From the NCBI GenBank assembly GCA_041685645.1, contig JAWLFI010000095.1:1-10427 (forward strand): a stretch of DNA of 10,427 nt. Direction: 5' to 3'. The first letter of the stretch is position 1, and the number at the start of each line of letters is the position of its first letter. Positions 1 through 6,492 of this stretch are shown one piece after another. The translations under genes were made by a program, and so were the position numbers. This DNA comes from JAWLFI01 sp041685645. Its GTDB lineage: Bacteria > Bacteroidota > Bacteroidia > Chitinophagales > Saprospiraceae. The notes under the pieces are model-generated. The model worked only from the letters and a program-made list of their open reading frames with translations, searched no databases and had not been told where the DNA came from.

Positions 1-1
1 C

Positions 2-631
2 TTTTACGCCTCTACGGAATTAAGATTATCCATTCCGCTTGGCAAAAAGGAGTTGTTTTTCTATCACATTGGAGGTCTTTATACACAAACATCGTATAAG
101 CAAACGGCCTCGGTATCCAGAGAGCAGGGTTTTACCTGGCGCTCGATCAATTATGATTTGACGCGATTTTTTGATTATATGGGAGTTTCGACCGGCTTGA
201 CTATTCTACCTTTCCAAAAAGGAAAGCATAGACTGCATTTTGACCCCACCTACTCCTACTCATTGCTGCTAGGTGGTCATGTAGATGTGCACCGGTCGGT
301 TACAGACATTTTTTCAAATCAAACAGAAGAATCTGCCATTCATGGTTTCTCCAGGAAGCATATAGTAAAAAGTGCAGCAAAAGAGTTTCGGAATTTACAG
401 CAGTTTTCGCTAGGAGCTCATTATGGATATAATGTGTGGAGAAACTTTTGGGTTACTGCCGGACTGAAATATACATACGGATGGGGAGGACTCTATATCC
501 ATCGTGATCATTGGTTAACTTATATTCTGTCTCCGAGTGATCCCATACCCTATGCGGATTATGTTTCCCCTGTAAAAAAAGTTTATTTCAATGCAATCGC
601 CATCAATTTTGGACTTAATTATAATTTTTGA
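2..631 (+). CDS. Outer-membrane beta-barrel protein, C-terminal part (5' end outside window)
   Basis: The frame is open to the left edge of the window, so this is the last ~209 residues of a longer protein. A TTG at 53 would open a shorter ORF, but nothing favours it as a real start. The visible sequence is rich in Tyr, Phe, Trp and Gly in alternating patterns (for example YGYNVWRNFWVTAGLKYTYG), as in transmembrane beta-strands. It ends in a strand, AINFGLNYNF, with a terminal Phe, the usual C-terminal signal read by the BAM assembly machinery. These traits suggest an outer-membrane barrel, but no specific family was recognised. The stop lies 2 bases before the ATG of the downstream lipoprotein gene, so the two are probably cotranscribed and may work together at the cell surface. 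Base composition is clearly more AT-rich than in the minus-strand genes. A beta-sandwich outer-membrane-associated protein cannot be excluded. Confidence 0.75.
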   Translation, partial: FYASTELRLSIPLGKKELFFYHIGGLYTQTSYKQTASVSREQGFTWRSINYDLTRFFDYMGVSTGLTILPFQKGKHRLHFDPTYSYSLLLGGHVDVHRSVTDIFSNQTEESAIHGFSRKHIVKSAAKEFRNLQQFSLGAHYGYNVWRNFWVTAGLKYTYGWGGLYIHRDHWLTYILSPSDPIPYADYVSPVKKVYFNAIAINFGLNYNF

Positions 632-633
632 TT

Positions 634-1836
634 ATGAAACTCTATTATACCCTGTTATTCTCGATGATTTTTTTGGTGAGCTGCAGTAAGGATGACGCTT
701 CGTACCTAGAAGATCTTGATCCCGACACCCCATTTTACAACACATTAGAGCCAAGCCAAACCGTAAGCTACGAATTGGATAGAGGTGCTCTATTTCCTGA
801 AGTTATTCAGAGTCCAGATCATATAACCTTATTTTTTCCGGGCGACTCGGCTTATGTATACCATAAAGCAGAATCTAGCTTTAAGAGATATATGGGCATT
901 CCTTTTTCGCAATTTACAAGCAAAACGTTTCAGGATAATATTTTTTTGTTGAAACATCCCGAATCGTCAGCCCCGGACTCCCCATATGAATTATTCATTT
1001 GGAATAATAGGACAGGCAGTGTTCAGGATGCAAGTATTCCCAATCGTGTTCTTGAGAAAATCTGGACTTTTGAAGACGGTATCGGACTCTATGATATATT
1101 AGCAGATAAACTGGTTATCACCGGACCTGATCAAACGCAGCGCTCTATTTCATTTCAACCCATCTTAGGTGAGTATAGAATTGTAGAATGTTATTTTGAT
1201 CATGAATCTGGTCAGTACTTTCGTATAGCTGTTTTGTTTGACGAAGCACTATCTACGTATTATTTGATCAAGGAAAACTCCGATGGCATGGTGAAAGACA
1301 CTTTGTTGCAGATGACCTTTGATTCATCTGACGTGAGCAATCTTTCGAGGTTTGTGTGGGAATCTGATGTATCATATCCGTATTATTATATAGAAACAAA
1401 CGACAATGCGGAGAATAGTTTTACTAAGCGCCATATATATGATCTGAGAAATAATCAATTGCTTTTTGAAGAAGCATCTCCTAGTTTTCCTTATAGACTG
1501 TCACGTATCCACAGTGCGCCAGAAGATAATGCGATTTACCTTTGGAGTGATTCAGGTTTGGACCAGATCGATACAGAATCAAAGAGCCGTATTCGGTCTG
1601 AGCAAGGTGAGTTTCAAAGTTTCACACCTTCTCAGTTACCATTTTTTGCAGAGCTAAATCGAGGTGAGTTGTATTTAAAGGATTATTTTACTGGAGAGCG
1701 GTTATTTGTTTTTAGTCACGATAATGTCATAGGTCATGTTTTATATAATGGTAACAAGAAAGAGATTTTGGTAGCAGATGCTTTTACTGATGACTCCGGA
1801 ACATATAAAATGAATATCTATAAGTTGCCTTTTTAG
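634..1836 (+). CDS. Probable surface-exposed lipoprotein of unknown function
   Basis: The protein has 400 residues from ATG 634. An in-frame TTG at 628 overlaps the previous stop and is less likely to be the start. Residues 1-17 form a lipoprotein signal peptide: Lys2, a hydrophobic core, and the lipobox Leu14-Val-Ser-Cys17. Cys17 is followed by SKDD and then a Glu/Asp-rich stretch, similar to the lipoprotein export signal that sends Bacteroidota lipoproteins to the outer face of the outer membrane. The rest is rich in short beta-strand-like segments with aromatic residues and turns (LYLKDYFTGERLFVF, AIYLWSDSGLDQID), which resembles a beta-propeller, though no blade motif is certain. I do not recognise a family. 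Tight spacing with the upstream barrel gene suggests a two-gene unit. GC content in sampled lines is about 37-38%, against roughly 50-65% in many lines of the minus-strand genes. Confidence 0.8.
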   Translation: MKLYYTLLFSMIFLVSCSKDDASYLEDLDPDTPFYNTLEPSQTVSYELDRGALFPEVIQSPDHITLFFPGDSAYVYHKAESSFKRYMGIPFSQFTSKTFQDNIFLLKHPESSAPDSPYELFIWNNRTGSVQDASIPNRVLEKIWTFEDGIGLYDILADKLVITGPDQTQRSISFQPILGEYRIVECYFDHESGQYFRIAVLFDEALSTYYLIKENSDGMVKDTLLQMTFDSSDVSNLSRFVWESDVSYPYYYIETNDNAENSFTKRHIYDLRNNQLLFEEASPSFPYRLSRIHSAPEDNAIYLWSDSGLDQIDTESKSRIRSEQGEFQSFTPSQLPFFAELNRGELYLKDYFTGERLFVFSHDNVIGHVLYNGNKKEILVADAFTDDSGTYKMNIYKLPF

Positions 1837-2055
1837 TGAGGTTTTAAGGACTTAATCGTCCTTTTGACTATAAAGAACCACTCGCTCAAGAGCAGCAGCA
1901 TCCTATACTGCCACAAATAAATTTTTCGCATCCAAATAGTGCCCGAGCCGGCTCTAAGCATATGGCCATTCGCAAGGATAAATATTCTCATTGAGAATGG
2001 TAAGGGAGATCGTGATGACGAATGCCCAGAATGACGTGCTGTGAATTTGTTTTTG
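1837..2055. other. Convergent intergenic region with short inverted repeats
   Basis: This 219 bp gap separates the lipoprotein gene from the oppositely oriented AAA+ gene. It holds three short inverted repeats. AAGGAC/GTCCTT (1846-1851 and 1858-1863) follows the lipoprotein stop by 9 bases and is succeeded by two further T. GAGCCGGCTC (1945-1954) is a perfect 10 bp palindrome. ATTCTC/GAGAAT (1984-1989 and 1993-1998) has a 3-base loop. The first is the best candidate for a weak plus-strand terminator, but none has a convincing U-tract. No coding sequence is supported here; a minus-strand ORF crossing the gap is a shadow of the AAA+ gene's 3' end. Confidence 0.4.
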
Positions 2056-3141
2056 TCATGCGTCGGGAATAATTTGATCAGCGCAGGCCTTGTACCAATC
2101 TGTCCAGTCTTCCCGGTGTTTGAGTACGCGTTCGATGTATTCGTGCCATGCTTTTCGGTCGCGATCACTGTTCTTGATGACGGTGCCCGCCATGGCTAGG
2201 CTCAGGTCTTTAGGGCCGAGGGCTGTTGTTGAAAAGTTGGCATTGTAAGCCATTGCCGATTGCAGGACAGAAATCGCTTCTGCAGACGAGAGGGTGGACT
2301 GGGGCGAGGGAAACTGAGTTTGTCCGTCTTCGGTTTGTCCCGATCGCAACTCCCGGAATATTTGCACCAAATGTTGCACTTCCCGTCGCATTTTCTTTCT
2401 GTTTTTCGCAGTTGATCCATTCAGTGCTTCTATCCCCGACATGACGATATTGACTTCCTCATTTATAGTGGCCGGTAACGGCATGTGAATGGTGTTGAGT
2501 CGGCGTTGTAATGCAGCAGAAAGGGCATTGACGCCGCGATCCTTTTCATTGGCCGTTGCTATGAGATTGAAGCCTTCGACAGCTGAAACTGAGGTGTTGA
2601 GCTCCGGTATGGGGAGTGATTTTTCCGAGAGAATCATGAGGAGGGCATCCTGCACATCAGATGGAATCCTGGTGAGTTCCTCAATACGGGCAATTTTCCC
2701 TTCCTGCATGGCTTTGAGAATAGGAGAGGGTACCAGTGCTGCCTGACTAGGCCCCCGGGCGAGTAGTTCGGCGTAATTCCAGGAGTATTTCAGCGCTTCT
2801 TCGTACATGCCGCTGGTGCCCTGCACAATGTGAGAGGAGTCACCGGAGATAGCGGCTGATAAGTGTTCCGCAAGCACGGTCTTGGCCGTTCCGGGTACCC
2901 CCATGAGTAAAAGTGCCCGACCCGAGGCCAGGGTAGCGACAGCCATCTCAATTTTACTGCGGTCGCCGATGTATTTGGGACGAATATCATCATTGCCCAT
3001 GATGTATTCCACCACGGCGCCGGGGCTTAAAGTCCATCCGGGAGGAACCGTTCCCTTGTCAGAAGATTTGAGTTGTTCCAACTCTTTTTTGGTCTCGACT
3101 TCGGCTCGGAGCCGAAGGGGTTTTAGTTGTTTTTTCGCCAT
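2056..3141 (-). CDS. MoxR-like AAA+ ATPase, YehL-type
   Basis: This 361-residue protein starts at ATG 3141. A short charged N-terminal region (1-30) leads into PPGWTLSPGAVVEYIMG (33-49) and RPKYIGDRSKIEMAVATL, the conserved entry to YehL-type MoxR ATPases. Walker A is GVPGTAKT (81-88). The Walker B region is KIARIEELTRIP (149-160), with Glu154-Glu155. Sensor 1 is LIATAN (193-198), and arginine-finger candidates are Arg213-Arg214 in LQRRLNTI. A PSPQSTLSSAEAI segment (279-290) matches a family hallmark. MoxR ATPases use ATP hydrolysis to remodel partner proteins, often VWA-domain proteins, in the cytoplasm. The start lies inside the upstream DUF5691-like gene (19-base overlap), which implies translational coupling. 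Unusually, no VWA or DUF5682-type gene follows: the next gene is convergent. The ATPase motifs look intact, so the enzyme should be active; its client is unknown. Confidence 0.92.
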   Translation of the reverse strand: MAKKQLKPLRLRAEVETKKELEQLKSSDKGTVPPGWTLSPGAVVEYIMGNDDIRPKYIGDRSKIEMAVATLASGRALLLMGVPGTAKTVLAEHLSAAISGDSSHIVQGTSGMYEEALKYSWNYAELLARGPSQAALVPSPILKAMQEGKIARIEELTRIPSDVQDALLMILSEKSLPIPELNTSVSAVEGFNLIATANEKDRGVNALSAALQRRLNTIHMPLPATINEEVNIVMSGIEALNGSTAKNRKKMRREVQHLVQIFRELRSGQTEDGQTQFPSPQSTLSSAEAISVLQSAMAYNANFSTTALGPKDLSLAMAGTVIKNSDRDRKAWHEYIERVLKHREDWTDWYKACADQIIPDA

Positions 3142-4505
3142 TGGGCTAAAGTTTGATACAATCGGAAACGCTGTTCTAATTGTTGTTGTATATCAGTTTC
3201 TAAGTCATTGTCAAAAAAGTCAAGGGGATCTTCCTCGACTTTGCTTTGCAATGTCGGATGTAAGCGATGGCTAAAATGTTGAAGCATCGCGTGTAAAGTT
3301 TCCTTTTTATCCCGGGCTTCCGACCAGGTACAAAGATCCTGAATAAAAGGCCAAATTTCCCGACTTTGTTCAGCGGGAATAAAAATATTGGGCAAGTAAA
3401 GCCACTGCCAGAGGAGATCCACGCGGTCGGGTCGAAATTCTTGTTTGCCCCATCGGTTTTTAAACTCGTCTAAAAAGAAATTGGGAGGAAGCAGCCCGGC
3501 GGCGGCTCGGAATAGTTCTGTGTTTTCGGGTAGGTCGGGTGGAAATGGTCGCTGCCAGAGTTCTTTTAGATATGCCATATCGCGGTGATAGTATGCAGCG
3601 TGTATGTTTGTCAGTAAGGAGATAGCATCTTCAGCAGCAATTGGAAGTGAGGGTTGCGGTGGGATCCAGGCCAGGCAGCGCTCCCGGGGAGTCAGAGAAT
3701 GTGTGATGAGCGGAGGTTGGGGCAAAAGGGGCATATCTTTTTCCTTGTTTTGAGGAGAAAAGCCGGCGGCTGCGAAGGTTTTCCATGCCGAGATATCTAA
3801 CTGAGTCTCCGGGGGAGCCTCGTGTTCACAGCGAAGAAAGTAGACGCGAAGCCAGGCTTGCACCTTTTGGCTTCTACTGTGCGTGAGTGCTCCTATGGTT
3901 GCGCTTCTTTGCTTCCAGGGAAGATAAACGGACTCTTGAAGCAGCTCCCTTTGGTTCAATGCAGGGAGGGAGGACACCACCGATGATATATCGTGCTCTT
4001 CCCGACTCAGCAAGTGAAATCTATGCGATAGTTTTTGCAGGCTCAGTGGCAATTCACTCCAGGCTTCAGCTGAAAATGAGGGCGAGAAATATCCCCATGG
4101 CTCCATTTGCCGCCCAATGATATGCAGAGCGGGCGCTGCTCTTTGAAAAAACACATCCGGAGCTGCTTGTAATTTTCGGCGATGCATCAGTAGATCTCGA
4201 ATAAATTCCGGTGGGAGTTGCAACTGATGGGCGCGGATCAATAAAAATAACTCATGCGGGTCAAAACTATTTTCCTGCGTATCCATGTGGTTGAATGCGC
4301 GAATCAAAATTGGCGGAGCGGGTTTCCGATGCTTCGAATCTTCGATCTTATCCATCTTCTTTTGAAAAGGCTGCTGCAAGAGCGTTGTTGCGCCCAGATA
4401 GGCTTGCACCCAATACTCTACAGGCGAGGGTTGTCCCTCTGCTGCGCGATAGCTTTCTGCTCCACCCATCATGAGCCGTTTCATATCTGCTGCGGATAAT
4501 TTCAT
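3123..4505 (-). CDS. DUF5691-like protein, partner of the MoxR-like ATPase
   Basis: The protein has 460 residues from ATG 4505; a GTG two codons upstream (4511) is possible but less likely. It is predicted to be soluble and largely alpha-helical, with no signal peptide or membrane segment. Two segments resemble DUF5691: LQLPPEFIRDLLMHRR followed by an LHIIGRQMEPWGYFSP-like stretch (about 95-140), matching the family's pattern of a helical repeat ending in a 'G..W' element, and FSHRLHPTLQSKV near residue 415, matching its 'LHPAL' segment. DUF5691 genes typically sit next to YehL-type AAA+ genes, and this one overlaps such a gene by 19 bases, which is the stronger argument. The biochemical role of the family is not established. 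Much of the middle of the protein is divergent. The reverse strand has several open shadows, probably because of codon bias. Confidence 0.6.
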   Translation of the reverse strand: MKLSAADMKRLMMGGAESYRAAEGQPSPVEYWVQAYLGATTLLQQPFQKKMDKIEDSKHRKPAPPILIRAFNHMDTQENSFDPHELFLLIRAHQLQLPPEFIRDLLMHRRKLQAAPDVFFQRAAPALHIIGRQMEPWGYFSPSFSAEAWSELPLSLQKLSHRFHLLSREEHDISSVVSSLPALNQRELLQESVYLPWKQRSATIGALTHSRSQKVQAWLRVYFLRCEHEAPPETQLDISAWKTFAAAGFSPQNKEKDMPLLPQPPLITHSLTPRERCLAWIPPQPSLPIAAEDAISLLTNIHAAYYHRDMAYLKELWQRPFPPDLPENTELFRAAAGLLPPNFFLDEFKNRWGKQEFRPDRVDLLWQWLYLPNIFIPAEQSREIWPFIQDLCTWSEARDKKETLHAMLQHFSHRLHPTLQSKVEEDPLDFFDNDLETDIQQQLEQRFRLYQTLAQWRKNN

Positions 4506-4510
4506 TAGCA

Positions 4511-4518
4511 CAAAACTA
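4511..4518 (-). promoter_or_regulatory. Candidate -7 promoter element (TAGTTTTG) of the DUF5691-like gene
   Basis: Read on the minus strand, TAGTTTTG fits the Bacteroidota -7 consensus TAnnTTTG and ends 5 bases before the ATG. Transcription would then start at or next to the start codon, giving a leaderless or nearly leaderless mRNA. No well-placed -33 TTG was found at the usual spacing, so this may be a chance match. Confidence 0.3.
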
Positions 4519-4545
4519 GCAGAAAATAGGCACTTTTAGCAGAAA
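4517..4545. repeat. Direct repeat TAGCAGAAA with 20 bp period
   Basis: TAGCAGAAA occurs at 4517-4525 and again at 4537-4545, two helical turns apart, in the 73 bp gap upstream of the DUF5691-like gene. The spacing would put both copies on one face of the DNA, as for a cooperative regulator, and the first copy overlaps the candidate -7 element. No regulator is identified. Confidence 0.35.
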
Positions 4546-4578
4546 TTCAATTCACATACTAAGATTGTCTGGAAGAAT

Positions 4579-5343
4579 TTATCCGGCCGTCATACCACCG
4601 TCAACAGGGTGAACCGCTCCGGTGATGAACTGGCTGTCGTCGCCGGATAAAAATACAGCTAAAGCTGCAATTTCTTCATTTTTTGCATATCGCCCCAGTG
4701 GAATCGCCTGCTCAAAGTTCTTTTTAACGGACTCCCCCTGACCGGGCGCAAAACCTTCCTCCAGGGATCGCATCATGCGATTATCAACGGGTGAGGGGTT
4801 GATGGTGTTGACGCGAATTTTGTGGGGTGCGCCCTCCATGGCTGCGGCTCGCATCATCCCGATATTGGCGTGTTTACTCGCTACGTAGGGAAGAACGTTG
4901 GGAGTGCCCGTCATACCCGCGACTGAGGAAGTAATGATCACAGAACCTCCCTTTTCTTTCATTAGGGGAAAAATATATCGCAACCCATAATAGACGCCGT
5001 GCACATTGACATTCATGAGCTGGTGATAGCTTTCCATGGGATATTCATCCAGGGGCTTGACCACGCCTTCAACTCCGGCATTGTTGAAGAAAATATCGAC
5101 CTGACCAAAAAGTTTTTGCGCTTGTTTAGCGTAGCTTTTTACCTGTTTTTCGTCGGTTACATCAGCGGTGAAAATATGCAGATCATTGTGGTCCAGTTCG
5201 CGTTTGACTTCCTTTAATGCGGTCTCATCCCGGTCGACGATTAGTACCTTTGCTCCTTCTGCGAGCATTCTCTTAGCCGTGGCTTTTCCTATACCTCCGG
5301 ATCCTCCTGTAATGACTGCTGATTTATTATTGAGTTGTCCCAT
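4579..5343 (-). CDS. Classical short-chain dehydrogenase/reductase (SDR)
   Basis: This 254-residue protein has the normal length for a classical SDR and starts at ATG 5343, preceded by an A-rich leader. The nucleotide-binding motif is TGGSGGIG (12-19). Asp37 at the end of the second strand (LIVDRD) points to a preference for NAD(H) over NADP(H). Asp61-Val62 (ADVTD) would contact the adenine ring. NNAG is at 87-90, with NVNVHG at 111-116. The catalytic set is Ser140, Tyr153 and Lys157 (YVASK), at the canonical spacing, and VDGG occurs near the C-terminus (248-251). The enzyme should reversibly oxidise or reduce an alcohol/ketone in the cytosol. The substrate cannot be read from the sequence; relatives are variously annotated as 3-oxoacyl-ACP reductase or sugar dehydrogenase. 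It lies 73 bp from the DUF5691-like gene and 148 bp from the HD gene, so it may be transcribed alone. Confidence 0.93.
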   Translation of the reverse strand: MGQLNNKSAVITGGSGGIGKATAKRMLAEGAKVLIVDRDETALKEVKRELDHNDLHIFTADVTDEKQVKSYAKQAQKLFGQVDIFFNNAGVEGVVKPLDEYPMESYHQLMNVNVHGVYYGLRYIFPLMKEKGGSVIITSSVAGMTGTPNVLPYVASKHANIGMMRAAAMEGAPHKIRVNTINPSPVDNRMMRSLEEGFAPGQGESVKKNFEQAIPLGRYAKNEEIAALAVFLSGDDSQFITGAVHPVDGGMTAG

Positions 5344-5491
5344 GTTTTTGTTGTTTTTGTGAATAATTCCAAGGAATTTAGATTTGAGTCAGGGTATATT
5401 GATTTGGCGCTACCTTTGGAAAGGTGGAAGAATAAACAAGAGCGCTCTATTCTTCTCCTCTATAGAGGCTCGCATCGTCTGTTGAGCCCAT
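5344..5491. promoter_or_regulatory. SDR upstream region with a cluster of inverted repeats
   Basis: Several inverted repeats are packed in 148 bp: AATTCC-AA-GGAATT (5365-5378, 22-35 bases before the SDR start), ACCTTT-GG-AAAGGT (5412-5425), GAAGAATA/TATTCTTC (5427-5434 and 5448-5455) enclosing the palindrome AGAGCGCTCT (5439-5448), and CCTCTATAGAGG (5457-5468). The first two are operator-like, with short arms and a 2-base spacer. The nested pair could form a hairpin after the HD gene and act as its terminator, although no T-run follows. Assignments are inference from symmetry only. Confidence 0.35.
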
Positions 5492-5923
5492 TTAGAGTAG
5501 TTTTTTGAGTGCCTTTTGATATTTTTCTCTTCGTTTTTCATCTTTAGGTCCCACCTCGGGGAGCCGTGAAAGGTCAGAGTTTTGTGTAAGGTCAGAAATT
5601 TTCACCTGTCGGGCGACTTCATTTTGCTGCAATTGATCGATATATTCGAAGTAATCTTGCCCTTCGGGTCTCGTCATGGCATCGACGGCAGCGGCAATCT
5701 GGTCTCCAAACTCGTATCGGATATCTTCAATCGTATGCTCTGTATCTTCCACGACATCGTGGAGCAAAGCAGTAGCTGCGGTTTCCGCCGGGGCTTTTTC
5801 GCCGCCCACTCCCTTGAAAACCCGGAGGACGTGTGCTGTAAAATAATCTTCATTGGCTCTATCTGTTTGACCTTGATGCGCTTTTTTAGCGTAGTCGAAT
5901 GCTTTTTGGACAATATCTTTCAT
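5492..5923 (-). CDS. Small HD-domain phosphohydrolase, MESH1/SpoT-hydrolase-like
   Basis: The protein has 143 residues from ATG 5923. It matches the HD hydrolase domain of RelA/SpoT proteins and of single-domain MESH1 enzymes. AHQGQTDR (15-22) is followed by metal ligand His31; His55-Asp56 is the HD pair; Glu59-Asp60 in VVEDTEHTIEDI gives the catalytic ED motif; and VKISDLTQNSD (107-117) supplies Asp111, the last metal ligand. The protein stops soon after this, with a Lys-rich tail, so it has no synthetase, TGS or ACT domain. By analogy it would bind Mn2+ and remove pyrophosphate from (p)ppGpp or act on a related nucleotide such as NADPH, in the cytosol. It is somewhat shorter than typical MESH1-like proteins (about 170-180 residues), and FTAH replaces the usual 'Y..HP' around His31, so substrate specificity is uncertain. 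No synthetase gene lies nearby. Confidence 0.85.
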   Translation of the reverse strand: MKDIVQKAFDYAKKAHQGQTDRANEDYFTAHVLRVFKGVGGEKAPAETAATALLHDVVEDTEHTIEDIRYEFGDQIAAAVDAMTRPEGQDYFEYIDQLQQNEVARQVKISDLTQNSDLSRLPEVGPKDEKRREKYQKALKKLL

Positions 5924-6039
5924 GAGTATTCGAGTTTGTGTATTTTAGTGAATGACTTTAAGTCCCTGATTCCTATTGGGAAAGGATATTTATTTCGGTC
6001 TTAAAAGATAAGAATTATTTCTTAATTAGGCAAATTTCA
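5924..6039. other. Upstream region of the HD gene, no feature recognised
   Basis: This AT-rich leader contains a short palindrome, GACTT-T-AAGTC (5954-5964), but no TAnnTTTG element close to the HD start. No ORF of its own is supported. Confidence 0.3.
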
Positions 6040-6198
6040 ATGTCCAAGGGTCGGGGAGGAGCGACGGAATCCAGGAGCCGGAATGCAGAGACAAGAGGCA
6101 GGAGGAACCGGGCCCGTTCCCGCTGCGGAGCAGCGGAAGTGTAAGGGATGGGAGGGGCGCACGGCCGACCCAGGCGGCCGGCGGTCCGAGAATCGCTT
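6040..6198. repeat. GC-rich multi-hairpin block flanking the palindromic elements
   Basis: This stretch is far more GC-rich than the surrounding intergenic DNA and purine-biased on the plus strand (GGAGGAGC, GAGGCAGGAGGAA). It contains stacked self-complementary units: CGGGCCCG (6109-6116) within GGAAC...GTTCC (6104-6108 and 6116-6120); CCGCTGC-GGA-GCAGCGG (6120-6126 and 6130-6136), extendable by TTC/GAA with one bulge; and CGGCCG twice (6162-6167 and 6175-6180), separated by 7 bases. It borders the first ~166 bp element, and a shorter GC-rich spacer of the same flavour (6365-6406) separates the two elements. ORFs running through it look spurious. It may be part of a composite dispersed repeat. 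Confidence 0.5.
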
Positions 6199-6364
6199 CT
6201 AGTGTCATTACCACTAAATCCGTAACAGACCAAGTCTTGATCTTTTTGCCCATATCTTCGTTGCTCTTCAGTCACAGAGTCAGGATCTGCTCCTTCATCG
6301 CGCCTTGATCTGAATAGAAATTTATTTCGACTTTTCCATATCTATTTAGTGGTAATGACACTAG
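6199..6364. repeat. MITE-like palindromic element, copy 1 (166 bp, 21 bp perfect inverted ends)
   Basis: The two ends, 6199-6219 and 6344-6364, are perfect inverted repeats of 21 bp with the core AGTGTCATTACCACTAAAT. The symmetry continues outward with gaps: AATCGC lies just outside both ends. No transposase is encoded. Bases 6201-6273 match 6409-6481 of the second copy with 5 differences and no gaps, the right-hand 50 bases (6315-6364) match 6524-6573 with 9 differences, and only the central ~26 bases have diverged freely. This fits a non-autonomous transposon-like or REP/BIME-like repeat. A minus-strand reading frame (TEEQRRY...) begins in the element, but this copy has lost the ATG found in copy 2. 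Confidence 0.8.
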
Positions 6365-6492
6365 CGATTTCGAGGACGGAACCCCCGCACAGCCCGACCC
6401 CGAGCGAAAGTGTCATTACAACCAAATCCGTTATAGACCAAGTCTTGATCTTTTTGCTCATATCTTCGTTGCTCTTCAGTCGTGTAGCTCAT
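6361..6492 (-). CDS. Putative 43-residue peptide started inside repeat copy 2
   Basis: On the minus strand, AAGGAG sits 6 bases before ATG 6492, an unusually good Shine-Dalgarno sequence for a Bacteroidota. The reading frame gives MSYTTEEQRRYEQKDQDLV followed by a Gly/Asn segment. It crosses the GC-rich spacer (arginine-rich tail) and stops at a TAG inside the inverted repeat of copy 1. The corresponding frame of copy 1 keeps TEEQRRY and QKDQDLV but lacks the ATG. The few differences between copies inside this frame change amino acids (Glu/Gly, Tyr-Asn/Cys-Tyr), which argues against selection on a protein. This is either a real small gene or a by-product of a conserved DNA/RNA element; I favour the latter. 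Confidence 0.25.
   Translation of the reverse strand: MSYTTEEQRRYEQKDQDLVYNGFGCNDTFARGRAVRGFRPRNR

Noticed and set aside
1846..1865. Strong rho-independent terminator after the lipoprotein gene
   Set aside because: The stem is only 6 bp and few T follow; it is noted only as a weak possibility.
1833..2168. Minus-strand 111-residue ORF across the convergent gap
   Set aside because: Its first part overlaps the AAA+ gene in another frame, the rest has no domain-like pattern, and the known gene explains the openness.
6015..6275. 86-residue ORF (GTG start) in copy 1 and the GC-rich block
   Set aside because: It lacks the ATG and aligned Shine-Dalgarno of copy 2, and its C-terminal half is low-complexity translation of GC-rich hairpins.
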